From positions 1 to 47,335 of the forward strand of contig JAJIRX010000836.1 in the NCBI GenBank assembly GCA_023853785.1: a stretch of DNA of 47,335 bases, written 5' to 3'. The position numbers and the translations under genes were made by a program. Below, in pieces: positions 10,910-21,170 of the stretch (positions are counted from its first letter, which is position 1; each line of letters starts with the position of its first letter). Under the pieces are notes generated by a model. That model searched no databases, was not told the origin of the DNA, and worked only from the letters and a program-made list of their open reading frames with translations. Source of the DNA: Psilocybe azurescens. Its lineage: Eukaryota; Basidiomycota; Agaricomycetes; Agaricales; Agrocybaceae.

Positions 10910-11469
10910 TGATTAGATTTTCGTTTGCCTTTTAGTCGTGCTTTAAGTTCTTACTGCTCTCTTTCAAAGTCTGCGGAATGTTTGTTGCACGACATGCCTT
11001 TTATTCTCTGTCCAGCAGAGTGTGCTTGTGGCCTAACGGTTAGAGAGGAGGGCCGGCCTGGGGTAATTTTGGCTCCATACGCGCCTACTTATATGCTAGG
11101 GACATATATTTCCAGCGGTGCTGATAAATAATCATAGTTCTCAGTAAGCTGCGCTCACCTATTCTTATCGATGGTAATCAATCCTAGTGATTGACTGGGA
11201 TGGTTTACAAACATTATAGTACTCCCATTTAAGCAGACAATGTCATTTTTATCGGCGATAGATATCCTCCGGTATAGAACCCATACACAGAATGACTGTG
11301 ATGTGATGTTCTAATATGCCCCATTCATACAGATGGCAAAATTTAGAAAGGACCACATGAGGAACTATTAGTGATAGGTTACATTTTGATTGAAGTCCGT
11401 AAATTTTTGCCGCTAAAGATATCGCTTACAGCAGTTTATTCCTGTTGGACTTATTGAGTAATAATTAAA
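10910..11469. other. Intergenic region, nothing recognised
   Basis: AT-rich sequence with only short chance frames. A segment near 11023-11052 resembles a tRNA A-box, but no matching B-box or cloverleaf was found. Confidence 0.4.
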
Positions 11470-12030
11470 AGCACGCGCATCAGGAGCTACATGGGCGCCA
11501 ATGTTGGCAGCGAGTACGTACACAACGCTGTGTTCTGTTCTAAAAATAGATTCATTATAAATTCCAATAGTCTGGGGGACCTGTCGCCGTTAGAAGCCAT
11601 GCTATTGGGGGCTCTGCTACCAGCAAGGGCAAATTTTCTGGAATCGCCATGATCAATAAGCCTTAGCCTGTTCATACTTTCCTTGAGTACTGAACTGACC
11701 AAAAAAATAGCTTCCAGTGCCTTCGGTGGTATCCTCTTGACCAATGTCAATTTCGAATTTATTCTGGTTTGTTGAGGAAACGTTTAAAACCCGGTTCATG
11801 GCATAATCGTTTGGATCAATGAATCTTCTCAAAATGGCTTGCCGTAGAACCCGTTATGATTATGCCCTAATATCTCCACTGCATTGCAGTGAAGTCGGCC
11901 GTCGCACTTGTGACAGGCCCATTCAGAGTCAAACCCCTGGGATCTATTTCCGGGTCTTTTCTATGGTTTCCGCGAATTAATTGGCCAAAATAGGTGAAAT
12001 GTCAAGTTGGGGCGGAGAAGATGCGGAGAC
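11470..12030 (-). pseudogene. Remnant of an unrecognised spliced gene
   Basis: Minus-strand frames contain protein-like stretches that do not form one frame: GLTLNGPVTSATADF (near 11900-11950), then FIDPNDYAMNRVLNVSS and GTGSYFFGQFSTQGKYEQA (about 11680-11830), then GIYNESIFRTEHSVVYVLAA and NIGAHVAPDARAF (about 11475-11570). Stops interrupt the middle section. The composition is that of a soluble protein, but I do not recognise the family and assign no function. It sits among other dead genes, and decay is the simplest reading. Confidence 0.35.
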
Positions 12031-12380
12031 TGAATGATACACTTAGCTATTCGGGTTTGTTCCTGTGATAACCGACGGAAATCATCGTTGGTACCTATTA
12101 CAGTATGCACACTTTGTACGTCTATTACGGCATGGATAGAGCAACAAGATAAACATATACTCTTCCGGCAAATCTTTCAACCATTGACCAGATTGACAGT
12201 GAATCGTCACAGCATTCGGGAGTGATACAGGGGTGAAATGATTATCATACATCCCACTAACGTCCACTCGCCCCATTACCCTCTCCTTGTACCGCCAAGG
12301 CTATGGGTTTGCCAGGCTATGTCCTATCATCGTGGATTATCGATTAGTCAATCGCTCTTTCGAGTATGGAAGATGCGATC

Positions 12381-12830
12381 TTAACAACCTATTATTTGGT
12401 CTGTTTGATTCTCATTAATATGATAAATATCAAGAACATATAAGTGAAGTTCAGGACCAACGACGAGAATGTCCTTACTGGAGCTTAGCTCAGACATCAA
12501 AGTCTCAAATGCGACCTGTGCTATATCCTCGGCACGGTATACGCCCATCAATCTTTTGACCCCTTTGGAGATAGCGAAGTCTATGAAAGATATAATAACT
12601 GATGAGTTTACACTTCCTGGGGGTCCTACGATATACACTCGGTCAATGGAGTTGTCGCTCAAAGCATTTTCGAAAGTCTTTGAATCGAACCAATCAAACT
12701 TGACAACTTGGAATGGGCTAGGAGCTTCACCGGAACGAGAGGCGATGATAACAGGACGGTTTGCGTTTTGAAGGAGCTTGGCAAGCGAGAGACCCAACCT
12801 TTCTATTCCTCCTGTAATGAGTGCGGTCAT
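12381..12830 (-). pseudogene. Truncated NmrA/EasG-like NAD(P)-binding reductase
   Basis: The N-terminal Rossmann segment MTALITGGIERLGLSLAKLL and FQVVKFDWFDSKTFENAL matches the two longer paralogues at 40983-41973 and 45049-46068. The glycine motif is altered (GGIERLG, against GGTGRTG in the others). After GVKRLMGVYR the frame jumps to AEDIAQVAFETL, which in the paralogues lies about 65 residues further on, so an internal deletion removed the middle of the protein, including the HQHLIDIGVDYAV segment. The C-terminal exon (the KFVGKHTLLEF region) is absent; the frame runs into non-homologous sequence after GPELHLY. The fused frame is open for 149 codons and could be expressed, but a working reductase is unlikely. 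Confidence 0.7.
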
Positions 12831-14029
12831 AATTGGTTACACTGTAACAACTTCGTAAGATGTTAGAGTTCTGAGATAAGTGTCGTTGGGCATCGCCGCT
12901 TTGAGCTGCAGCTTGCTTTATAACCATTTACATGTGCATGACGATTATATGGTACTACCACGCACACAGGTCACAATCTTACGTGCGACCCACTGTTGTT
13001 ATCCATGTTCAACAATAGCGAGGTGGATTAGCAATGATGTTACCGAACAACGCCTGTGGATTGCGATTCTATCCGAGAACCGTAAATTCATGCCCGTGAA
13101 ATGTTCAGGAAGGATAAGGCAGTACAAACGTCAACGCATAACTTGCGCATAACGACTTTCCGCTTATATAAACAGTTGGAGTAAAGCCCCAGTAAATGAC
13201 ATCGCGATCGGCGCAAATTGAAGAGGTGAAAGTCGGGCAATTGAAAATGGTTAATTGAAAATGGTTACTATGTAGTATGGTCAGAGAATTCAATTCTGGG
13301 TAAGTTTTTGGGACGTACGTTTGCCGTAGGTTACTTTGGAGAGCCGAAAGCAGTGATTAACAACCGCTCGCTGTGCTCCGGGTCTGAATCTAGGCGCAAT
13401 ACGATACAGTCGTAGCTTGTAAGTAGTGATTGCATAATTAGGAAGGAAGCCCATACAACGATACAGTATATTCAAACGTCTGCACTTCAGATTACGCTCC
13501 AGCAGTCTATCTCTATCGTGAGCTAGCATACTAGTAACCGCTCATTTAGATTGTGGACTAGAGAATTTTCACTTAGTGGTCAGTGCATGATAGAACAAGC
13601 GCTCATCCTGTGTTATAAGAACTTGAAGGTTGAAAGCCTACATATTCACCACGTAGAGTCATCACAAGTTTATATTCAAAACTTAAAAGAATTTAAGTAG
13701 CCTATTTGAAAACTCGCGATTAGTTAAAAATCAGAGAATAGAAAACATGAAAAATCATATGGATATAGGACACTTACAGTGGTACTTAGGTCACGCTTGT
13801 ATTGTAACCCTGAGCATCACATTGACAACACAGCAGAGGATGCTCGTAGAAATAAAACTAGATTGAACAAAAAAAGAACATGAAAAATCTCACGAGGGAA
13901 CAATGCAACAATATCATCACCGAAGGGGTACCGAGTTGTAGTAAGCGTTTGTAACCATGACGGAGTAAGCAACACCGCAAGCAATAAAGAAGCTTTTGTT
14001 ACGAATACGAATTAGAGATTCTCAGAGGC
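12831..14029. other. Intergenic region, no gene recognised
   Basis: Upstream flank of the truncated NmrA-like gene followed by AT-rich sequence. A 14 bp unit, AATTGAAAATGGTT, is duplicated in tandem at 13239-13266. Short frames on both strands show no domain. Confidence 0.45.
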
Positions 14030-15180
14030 GGGATAGACATACCAGCCAAAGCGAGTCTTGCCATCTCAGTTCTCCTCCAAGAGTTGCTGCCAGATACCCC
14101 ATCTCGCTTCTCCATACCGCTACTGGACAGAAGCGGCTGCGATGATGCTGAAGGAGGCGAACAAGGACTTGCTGACGAAAATGGTGAGTTCCGGTGGCCA
14201 GCAAGCGCGTCTGGGTGACGTCAGACTGATTGGTGATCATGGGTGCGACTTGTGGCAAGGACGGAGTTGATGGCGCTCATTGATGGCCATCCCAACGCAC
14301 CGCCGAAGATTGAGTTGGGTTGGAGGATTGCGAAGCCTTTGAAGCCATTAGGGTTTGTTTGGCCCAGGACAGTACACCGCACTGCATAGACAAGATATGA
14401 GGCTTGATACGCAACCGAAATGGGATGCAGAAGCTTACTGAACATCGTGAAGCAGACGGCAAAAACGAAAATAACTCGAATGGTGAAGGTGGGGCGAAGT
14501 TTCGAAGGATGAAGCAATGCCAAGGGCAACTAAACCGTCCAAGTAAGGAGGGCTGTAGAAAGAGTTAGAGAATTGAAACAGCAGTTGAGAATTTTCGTCT
14601 ACAGTTCAAAATGGTTTTGGCATCAGTCCCGGCGGAGGCAGACATAGAAGGCGTCCAATTTAAGTATCGTTGGCCAAAGATGCAAATCTACACCACGTTC
14701 ACCATTTCTGCGGCATAGTAGACCCTGATAGCACTTATATCGTAAGTCAGGGTGAGCTAATTGACGCGTTTTTGAATACTCAGGTACTTACCACCAGACC
14801 TGTACGAGAAGTATGCGTTAGACAAGGAAAGAAAGGGCAAACTAGTAAACAATTGAACTCACAATGCCAATCGCTCCTCGAAGCAAGACAAACCATTTGG
14901 AGCCTTTGAGACCAAATGTTGGACTAGAAGTGACCATTAAGAAAAGCGATAGCTACAGCTTATTAAATAAATAATTACCGAATCGTCACAGGGAACCCAA
15001 CGTGATAGTACGCTCCAAAAGTAGCATTAAGGTTGCGGGTGTGTCAGTTCACTGCGTCAGATATTGAGAGAGAGTAAACTTACACAGCTGCTAGGGCCGT
15101 CAAAAAACAACCAATCAAGACGGGGGCAATCGTCTGGTTCACTGCGAGACCAATGCTGACGAAAGAAACTGCAAAAAATG
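14030..15180 (-). pseudogene. Decayed NCS1-type nucleobase/allantoin permease
   Basis: Pieces of a cation-coupled nucleobase permease (Fur4/Dal4-type NCS1 family) occur in order on the minus strand: VSIGLAVNQTIAPVLIGCFL (about 15085-15172), LNATFGAYYHVGFPVTIR (about 14980-15033), TFGLKGSKWFVLLRGAIGI (about 14868-14930), LLHPSKLRPTFTIRVIF (near 14510), ALGWPSMSAINSVLA (near 14290) and NQSDVT followed, after a frame change, by ELTIFVSKSLFASFSII (about 14150-14250). These match the helix 2-3 region and the helix 8-9 NQSDxTRY region of the family. The central helices between them are missing or unreadable, and frames change repeatedly, so the gene is dead. Its presence near other ureide genes fits a lost uptake function, but the substrate of the ancestral protein is unknown. 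Confidence 0.55.
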
Positions 15181-15375
15181 TTTAAAAACAGATCTGCTAG
15201 AGATAATGAGCAAGCATACCAGGATGCAATAGGTATGTTCGGACTTTAATCTGGATATATATATGCCCTATGACGTGTGTTGAACACTCTACTATTGATA
15301 ATCTGGTTCACAGAAATGTAAGACAAGGCAAAAGTCGCTAAAGCCTCATATTCTACGCCTTCTCAACAAGGATCA

Positions 15376-16377
15376 TCAGACAGTGTGGAAATGCTTATGG
15401 AATGGCCAAGCAGCCTTCTGGTGGTCGTTGTTGCAATAATACGCCTCGCCGCACGGACATCGAAGAGTCTTTGCTGGTGCGCCGCAGTGACCGCACCAAT
15501 GCTCGGTTTTACGGTTATCCCATCTTTCTTTCACCCTCTTCGCAACCTGTCTTAACCATGCACTATCAGGAGCATCATTGATCCTCAGGCTATGTCTCCC
15601 GTCTTCGAAGTTGTTATCTCTGGCATATCTGTCCAGGCGGGCGACGTAATCATTGACGGGCTCGAGAACGAACAGGCCCCGGCCTTTGCATCCTCGACCC
15701 ACGTCTCCGAATTGAAGCGAGGCGAGGTCGAGAATACTTTCTATATTCTGTCCGGTCTCAGAGAATGCAAGGACGGCATGGTCGATGACATCTTGACCGC
15801 CGGAAATATATGTCTGGTTGTCGGGCAGCACGCAGGCCAAGGTCATCGAACGAGGTTCCATAAGCTTCATCTCCAGAATGATCCTAGTTCCCGCCGGAGT
15901 CGTATAGGCTTTAGGTGCATTATTATCCACGGTGCGCACGCGAATGGGGACATTATCAGGGTTAGGGAAGAGGTCGATAAAATGCTGGAAAAGAGTGACA
16001 GTTCTATAACATCCATCGTGGTTTCTAGCTTGCCAATACAGCGTTTCGAGCTGTTTTGGCGTCAAATCACGCAAGCTCGCTGAAATTGGGTCAGGGAGCA
16101 TATTCGATGGCAAATCAGGCTCTGCGTCCTCCTTGCTCCCCACGCGCGGGAGTTTCTTTGGCTTGTCAAACACCATGCCCGTCCTGGGGACAGTAGCTTC
16201 AGTCCAATCTGGCGTCAAAAGTCTGACAGTCTGGAAATTTGACGTTGTGGCTAGCTCTCGCAGCTTCGCATGCCTAAAACGAGGCTCCGTTGACGCCCGC
16301 TCGTAGTTGAGGAGAAGAGCAACATCGTGCAGATCGAGGACGTTATCGTTGTTCCCAGTCGTTTGATTAGAAGCCAT
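15376..16377 (-). CDS. MYND zinc-finger protein, 333 residues
   Basis: A single open exon starts at ATG 16375-16377 and ends at 15376. The C-terminal end carries a MYND-type zinc finger with candidate ligands Cys295, Cys298, Cys307, Cys309, Cys315, His319, His327 and His331 (CGHCGAPAKTLRC, then EAYYCNNDHQKAAWPFHK). The spacing of the second pair (C-x-C) and the His in place of two Cys are slightly atypical. The first 290 residues show no known domain; they are mostly soluble and include DGCYRTVTLFQHFIDLFP. MYND fingers usually mediate protein-protein contacts, often in the nucleus. Similar MYND-only proteins are numerous in Agaricomycetes and mostly uncharacterised. It is one of the few undisturbed frames in the window. 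Confidence 0.85.
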   Translation of the reverse strand: MASNQTTGNNDNVLDLHDVALLLNYERASTEPRFRHAKLRELATTSNFQTVRLLTPDWTEATVPRTGMVFDKPKKLPRVGSKEDAEPDLPSNMLPDPISASLRDLTPKQLETLYWQARNHDGCYRTVTLFQHFIDLFPNPDNVPIRVRTVDNNAPKAYTTPAGTRIILEMKLMEPRSMTLACVLPDNQTYISGGQDVIDHAVLAFSETGQNIESILDLASLQFGDVGRGCKGRGLFVLEPVNDYVARLDRYARDNNFEDGRHSLRINDAPDSAWLRQVAKRVKERWDNRKTEHWCGHCGAPAKTLRCPCGEAYYCNNDHQKAAWPFHKHFHTV

Positions 16378-17275
16378 TAACTCTAAGTTGGAAGTAAAAG
16401 TTAAACAGTTGGTTTGAAGAATATACAGACCTTATCCGAGTTGTGGAAAAGTATAGAACCTTGTAGAAAAGTCGGACCCTGTGGCGCAAAACTCTTCAGT
16501 CTACTCGAATTCAGTTGTCGCGTAAATGTAATCGCGGTCACGTGCTTTATCGGAGTTTTAAACATTTAAACCTCTACTTTGCCTTGTACAACCCAGCTCC
16601 GAGGCTAAGCTCCAACGTTGTTCCAACGTTCAACTTGGTCTGACTATCATTCTGGACCTCGAGCTTCAATGGCTCGTCACTAAAATACGCCTTTAGTAGC
16701 CATTAATGTCTCGACGGGGACCGAGATGCTTAAATCGCTCTCTCGCACTGATACTGCGTATTATAAAATTTGTTACAGGTCGGAACCCATATCGAAGCAA
16801 GAATCTAGTGATTTGTCGACACCGGGTGTTTAGGAATATGCCTTATTTACTTCAAAATGTTCTATCATGATATCCCACTAGATGCAATTCTGTCCCCAAA
16901 TTACGTGCGCATCAGCGTCCTTGAACAGCCAAAGAGATCAGAGGGTACTTGAGACTGCTAGAGAAATGCGGGTGTCATGAGGTCGTGATCCGGTGAGTTT
17001 TTGGTCTGAGATATTGAGCGAGCCCCTTTGTTTATGCTGTGTGCTTGCATTCTCTCCCTAATTCATAGGAGGAACGGTTGCAGACGGTTGCTCAGTATGG
17101 ATCGTCAATTTCATTTATGCAAAATTTAACCTATTTGGCAGGAACGGTCACGGTCATTACCAGTTTTTACCCCACATTCCCCAACGATATCTGGGGTAAC
17201 GATAATTAACCTAGACACGCTTCGTAGTGTGAAATATGGTGGAGGTTATCTGCAAATACCTTGGCGGGATCCAGT
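16378..17275. other. Intergenic region left of a transposon
   Basis: This holds the 5' flank of the MYND gene and unremarkable sequence up to the target-site duplication of the element at 17276. No gene was recognised. Confidence 0.45.
17268..17275 (+). repeat. Target-site duplication, left copy
   Basis: GATCCAGT directly precedes the element and recurs directly after it at 18167-18174. The match extends two to three bases (AG, then G), so the true duplication may be 8-10 bp depending on where the element ends. Confidence 0.7.
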
Positions 17276-18166
17276 AGGACCCCTGAAAGTACTATAAAAT
17301 CCCTGAGGCCGATCCGGATAGAAATTGAGAAAAATTCGTCTAAGGCCTTAGGTCTGTCCGGATAGTTTTTTGGAATTTGAGCAAAAACCCTCAGGTCAGC
17401 GGTCCGGATAGAAAACTGGCCCGGCCAGGAGGCCTGACCCGACTCCGGATAGAAATTTGAAAAAGTCCCACCTAGGAGTCGATCTCAAGGTTATAGAGAA
17501 AAACTTAACAGTGCTATAATGCAAACCACTAAGCTAAATTAACTTTCTTCACAGCACAGTTCTAGTAGTAATCTAGAGTAAATAATGAATGGGCAGTATA
17601 TTGCTTGCAAAAATTTCTGCGTTCCAGAAACCGTTCCATAACCTATCTTACCACAAATTCAACGTCATTCTACAAATCTTTTCAGTCAAGACTACCACTT
17701 ACGAATGCAATACCCCATCATCCTTCCTCTGTTCTCTCAAGCACGCACCAGAACTCACCCAAAATGATCTCAAGATTTTACAGACGATATGAATATATTT
17801 AAGCAGCTAAAGGATAATCTGCAGAAAGTCTTACGGGCTGTAAAGGCGTTCGGGAAGCAGAAGACATTTGCTGAGGATGACGAGTAGGCCAAAAATACAA
17901 GTATAGAATTTTTATTGCATGTAATTCTTTCTAATTTTTATTCTACGGCTCCCTTAAATCACATAAAAGGTTTCCGGAGCGAAATTTATGAATTTTGGCC
18001 TTAAATTTTAATTTTTACAGTCCTGGGATATGCTGCAGGTCACGTCCGGATAAAAATTGCTCATCTCGCAGGCCTGAGCCCCCATCCGGATAAAATTTGG
18101 CCAAAACTGTCCGGATAAAAACGTGAAATTTTGGCCTCAGGCATCTGAGGGTACTTTCAGGGTCCT
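17276..18166. mobile_element. Non-autonomous DNA transposon with TIRs and TCCGGATA repeats
   Basis: The 891 bp element begins AGGACCCCTGAAAGTAC and ends with the near-exact reverse complement (GTACTTTCAGGGTCCT), with a further partly matching CCTGAGGCC block inside each end. GATCCAGT flanks it on both sides. Inside, the octamer TCCGGATA occurs at least seven times in the two subterminal zones (about 17310-17455 and 18045-18120), all in the same + strand orientation, usually followed by A/T-rich triplets. No transposase is encoded; the two longest frames (about 66 codons) look non-coding. An 8 bp duplication points to the hAT or KDZ-like classes, whereas 10 bp would suit Mutator-like elements. 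The dense subterminal repeats are plausible transposase-binding sites. It must be mobilised in trans. Confidence 0.75.
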
Positions 18167-18174
18167 GATCCAGT
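18167..18174 (+). repeat. Target-site duplication, right copy
   Basis: Second copy of GATCCAGT, directly after the right terminal inverted repeat. Confidence 0.7.
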
Positions 18175-18176
18175 AG

Positions 18177-18989
18177 GCTCCTCAAATGTTGAGTTGGCAG
18201 AGTTTGGCAGGGTCAGACGCCTATACCTGTGCTCTTGGCTCTCATGTGCACTCTACGGAGCCCCTTTACTTCCTGGCGTCTCTCCTGTTTCTCCTGCTGT
18301 TGGGACAAATAGCCTCTCGCTTGGCATGTGTCGTGTATGTACCGCGATCGATCTAGATATATTGCTCACTCTGCATGCAACTGAATGTGGCGTGCTGACT
18401 CTCGTAACGGCAGCAGTTGCCACTGGTAGGGGCAGGTGGTCTGAACTATCGCAGACTATCGCTGCCAACCATAATTGGCGTATTAATCAGGTACTACTCC
18501 GCTGGTGCTACTAAATATCAACGCCTTCTAAAGTCCAAGTTGCGGAGAATTGCCACCTCTAGCAGCGGACATTTCATCAAGCGCCTTGTAATGACCTTGA
18601 GCTAATGGCTCCGTAACGATTGTCCTTTCAGTATCAACTAGCTCGCACAGGCATTTAGAAATTCAAATATGTCAGACTGGGGGCTAATTTGATTTTGATT
18701 TTATATTTTGTTCACAGCTCCCGAGATAATTTGCTAGGCATGCCATCTAGCTGAGCAATGCAGACGCGGAGTCCATAGTAGTCCGTTGTGCGGGTACATC
18801 AAGGCAGATTGCGTCTTGTGATGCCTGAGCAGCTTGCAACCCTCGATGCAAGTCGATAACCCTCCTAAAGATATTTCCAACATGGCGCTCCTTCTATGTC
18901 CTGACTTGGACTCTGGAGAATCCAATAAAAGGGCTAACTTTCTATTGACAGCTCTCCAGGTCCACATCGTCCCTTTCCCAAATTTATCG
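18177..18989. other. Intergenic region, no gene recognised
   Basis: A 106-codon frame at 18194-18514 has no recognisable domain and an overlapping antisense frame. The region provides the upstream flank of the MFS gene that follows. Confidence 0.45.
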
Positions 18990-20987
18990 ATGGCTTCCAC
19001 CGACTCCAAAGCACAGCTCAGATCTCCGAATTGAGAACATCGAAAAGAACGATGCCCCTGCCCTAGATGCCCATTACGACCCTGCCTTTGTGGCACGAAC
19101 ATTGTGCGTCTCTCACAGATGATACAGAGACCGTCACTGACATCGCGCTTCCATAGACGAAGAGTGGACTGGAGAATGTTGCCGTTGCTGGGATTCTTGT
19201 ACGCTGTCGCCTTGATCGACCGTACCAATCTTGGCATCGCAAGAACTGCTGGAATGGCCGCTGACTTGGTGTGTGGAGCGTCATTTCTTGGAGATTCAGC
19301 TGAAATTGATGTTACCACATAGAAATTGACGATCGGGGAACGATACAGCATCTCATCGATGATTTACTTTGTCCCATACATTCTCTTGTAAGCCAAGTGC
19401 CCTCAGTTACATCGCGCTGTAGTTAATCTGGTCTTGCAGACAAATACCTGGAAATTTGGTGTTGCGGTACCTAGGAGCACGAACGTGGCTTACCATTTGT
19501 GTTGTCGGGTGGGGAGCTGCACAGTTGGGAATGGGTTTCGTGCCAACGTGGGGATACCTTGTACTATGTCGAGTCTTCTTAGGTATATTTGAGGTACGTA
19601 TTCTAATCAATCTCTCTCTCTCTGTGCAGACGCTGAAAATTGCCCTGTTTTAGGCCGGCTTCTTCCCCGCCCTTGTATTCATTATTACCACCTGGTACAA
19701 GCGTCATGAAGTCCAGAAGCGTCTTGCCGTCTTCTATCTGTCTTCTATGGTTATCACCGCGTTTAGCTCCATATTCGGTATTTCTTGATCTTGTTCTCTA
19801 GCTCAGGAAGGTGCCAACTAACAAAAAAAAACTTGCATAGCGTATGTCCTCACGCTTATGAAGGGTCTTGGTGGCCTCAATGGATGGCAGTGGATTTTTG
19901 TCATAGAAGGAATTATTACAATCGTTCTTGGTATCCTCACCTGGCTCTTTGTCCCCGATTTCCCTGACAAGAGCAAGTTTTTGAATGAAACCGAGCGAAA
20001 GGTCAGACTTCTCTTTAAGCCTGCTCAATGCAGATGCTAAATGTGTGCGCAGATGATCCTTGACCGCGTCGAAGCTGACAGAGGCGATTCTGTTCCGGAT
20101 GAAATGACGAAGGCCAAGTTTTTCAAACATTTATTTGACCCTCTTGTCTGGGCTTTTGGTGAGAGAACCAATGAAGGACTTTTGTAATCTTGATGATTTA
20201 ACGAGTATATTTCAGCCTATATGTTCTTGGCTTCAACAGTCCCCGCGTACGCCATTGGATTCTTCATCACAATCATCCTCGCCGGCATGGGCTATACCAC
20301 AACAGATGCATTACTTCTAACTGCCCCTCCTGGTTTAGTTGGAGTACGTCTGGCAGTTTGTATTCCTCACTTGTATGGTAGGGCTAACGCTTTCATAATT
20401 TATAGGCCATGTCTGTTTATTTCTTTGCCTGGATTTCGGACAAGACAAAACTGAGAGCACCCTGGCTCGCCGTCCAAAATATCATCTGTATCATCGGATT
20501 GGTTGTGGCAGCATACGCCAAGCTCAACGCGGGCCGATACATTGGACTCTTCCTCGTAAACATGGGAGCTTCCGGTTGTGTTCCAGGAGTTCTCGCATAT
20601 GTGAGCCAAACATTCCCATAATTCTCAAGGAATCCCACTTATCACATTTTCAGAGCTCCAATAACATTACAAGCCACACGAAGCGCTCAGTACAAACCGC
20701 TATCATCATTGCGTCTGGAGGTATTGGAGGTATTCTAGCGACTACTATGTACAGAGAAAAGGATTACCCAAGGTTTGTGTTGTTCGAAGTGTCATTGATG
20801 AGCAAATTTAACGATTCTGGTCTCTTTTAGATACATCCCGGGCATTTGGGCAACTGTTGGCTTCCAGTTTGGAATGCTCATAATGCTTGCTATCACAACC
20901 TTCATCCTCCGTCGGCGAAATGCCCTTCGTCGAGAAGGCAGGATCGGCCCTTTGGAAGGCCAGGAGGACTTCTACTACACTTTGTAG
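18990..20987 (+). CDS. MFS anion:cation symporter, allantoate permease (Dal5) family
   Basis: The spliced product of about 480 residues reads ALDAHYDPAFVARTLRRVDW, RMLPLLGFLYAVALIDRTNL, GIARTAGMAADL, YFVPYILLQIPGNLVLRYLG, GYLVLCRVFLGIFEAGFFPA, TTWYKRHEVQKRLAVFYLSS, LGGLNGWQWIFVIEGI, PDFPDKSKFLNETER, AMSVYFFAWISDKTKLRAPW, NMGASGCVPGVLAY, SSNNITSHTKRSVQTAIIIA, ASGGIGGILATTMYREKDYP and ends EDFYYTL at TAG 20985-20987. The DRTNLG, WYKRxExxKR, WIFVIEG and NxxxHTKR blocks are hallmarks of the Dal5/Tna1-like ACS family, which imports allantoate, nicotinate, biotin or similar anions. At least eight introns of 50-70 bp are used. The natural start at 18990 (MASTDSKAQL) is one frame off from DLRIENIEKNDAPAL, so an indel near 19010-19030 or an unseen first exon is needed. 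The gene is otherwise intact and converges on the NRPS-like gene, with 183 bp between stops. Confidence 0.8.
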
Positions 20988-21170
20988 ATTAACGCTCGAT
21001 GATCCTTATTTTTCTTACTCTATTTTCCTTTTTAACCTATCTGTACACTATTGACCACGCGACCGAACCAAAGGATGCTAGAATATGAATATGAAATGGC
21101 AACTGTTGTGACATTGGAGCGCATGAGGCATAGAAGCTTATTAACATTAGGTACAGCACATCAAAACTAT

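Noticed and set aside
11023..11060. tRNA-like A-box (GGCCTAACGGTTAG)
   Set aside because: No B-box at the right distance and no cloverleaf could be drawn; not enough for a tRNA or SINE call.
18734..19351. 205-codon minus-strand frame
   Set aside because: Overlaps the start of the Dal5-family gene, whose spliced + strand product is clearly conserved.
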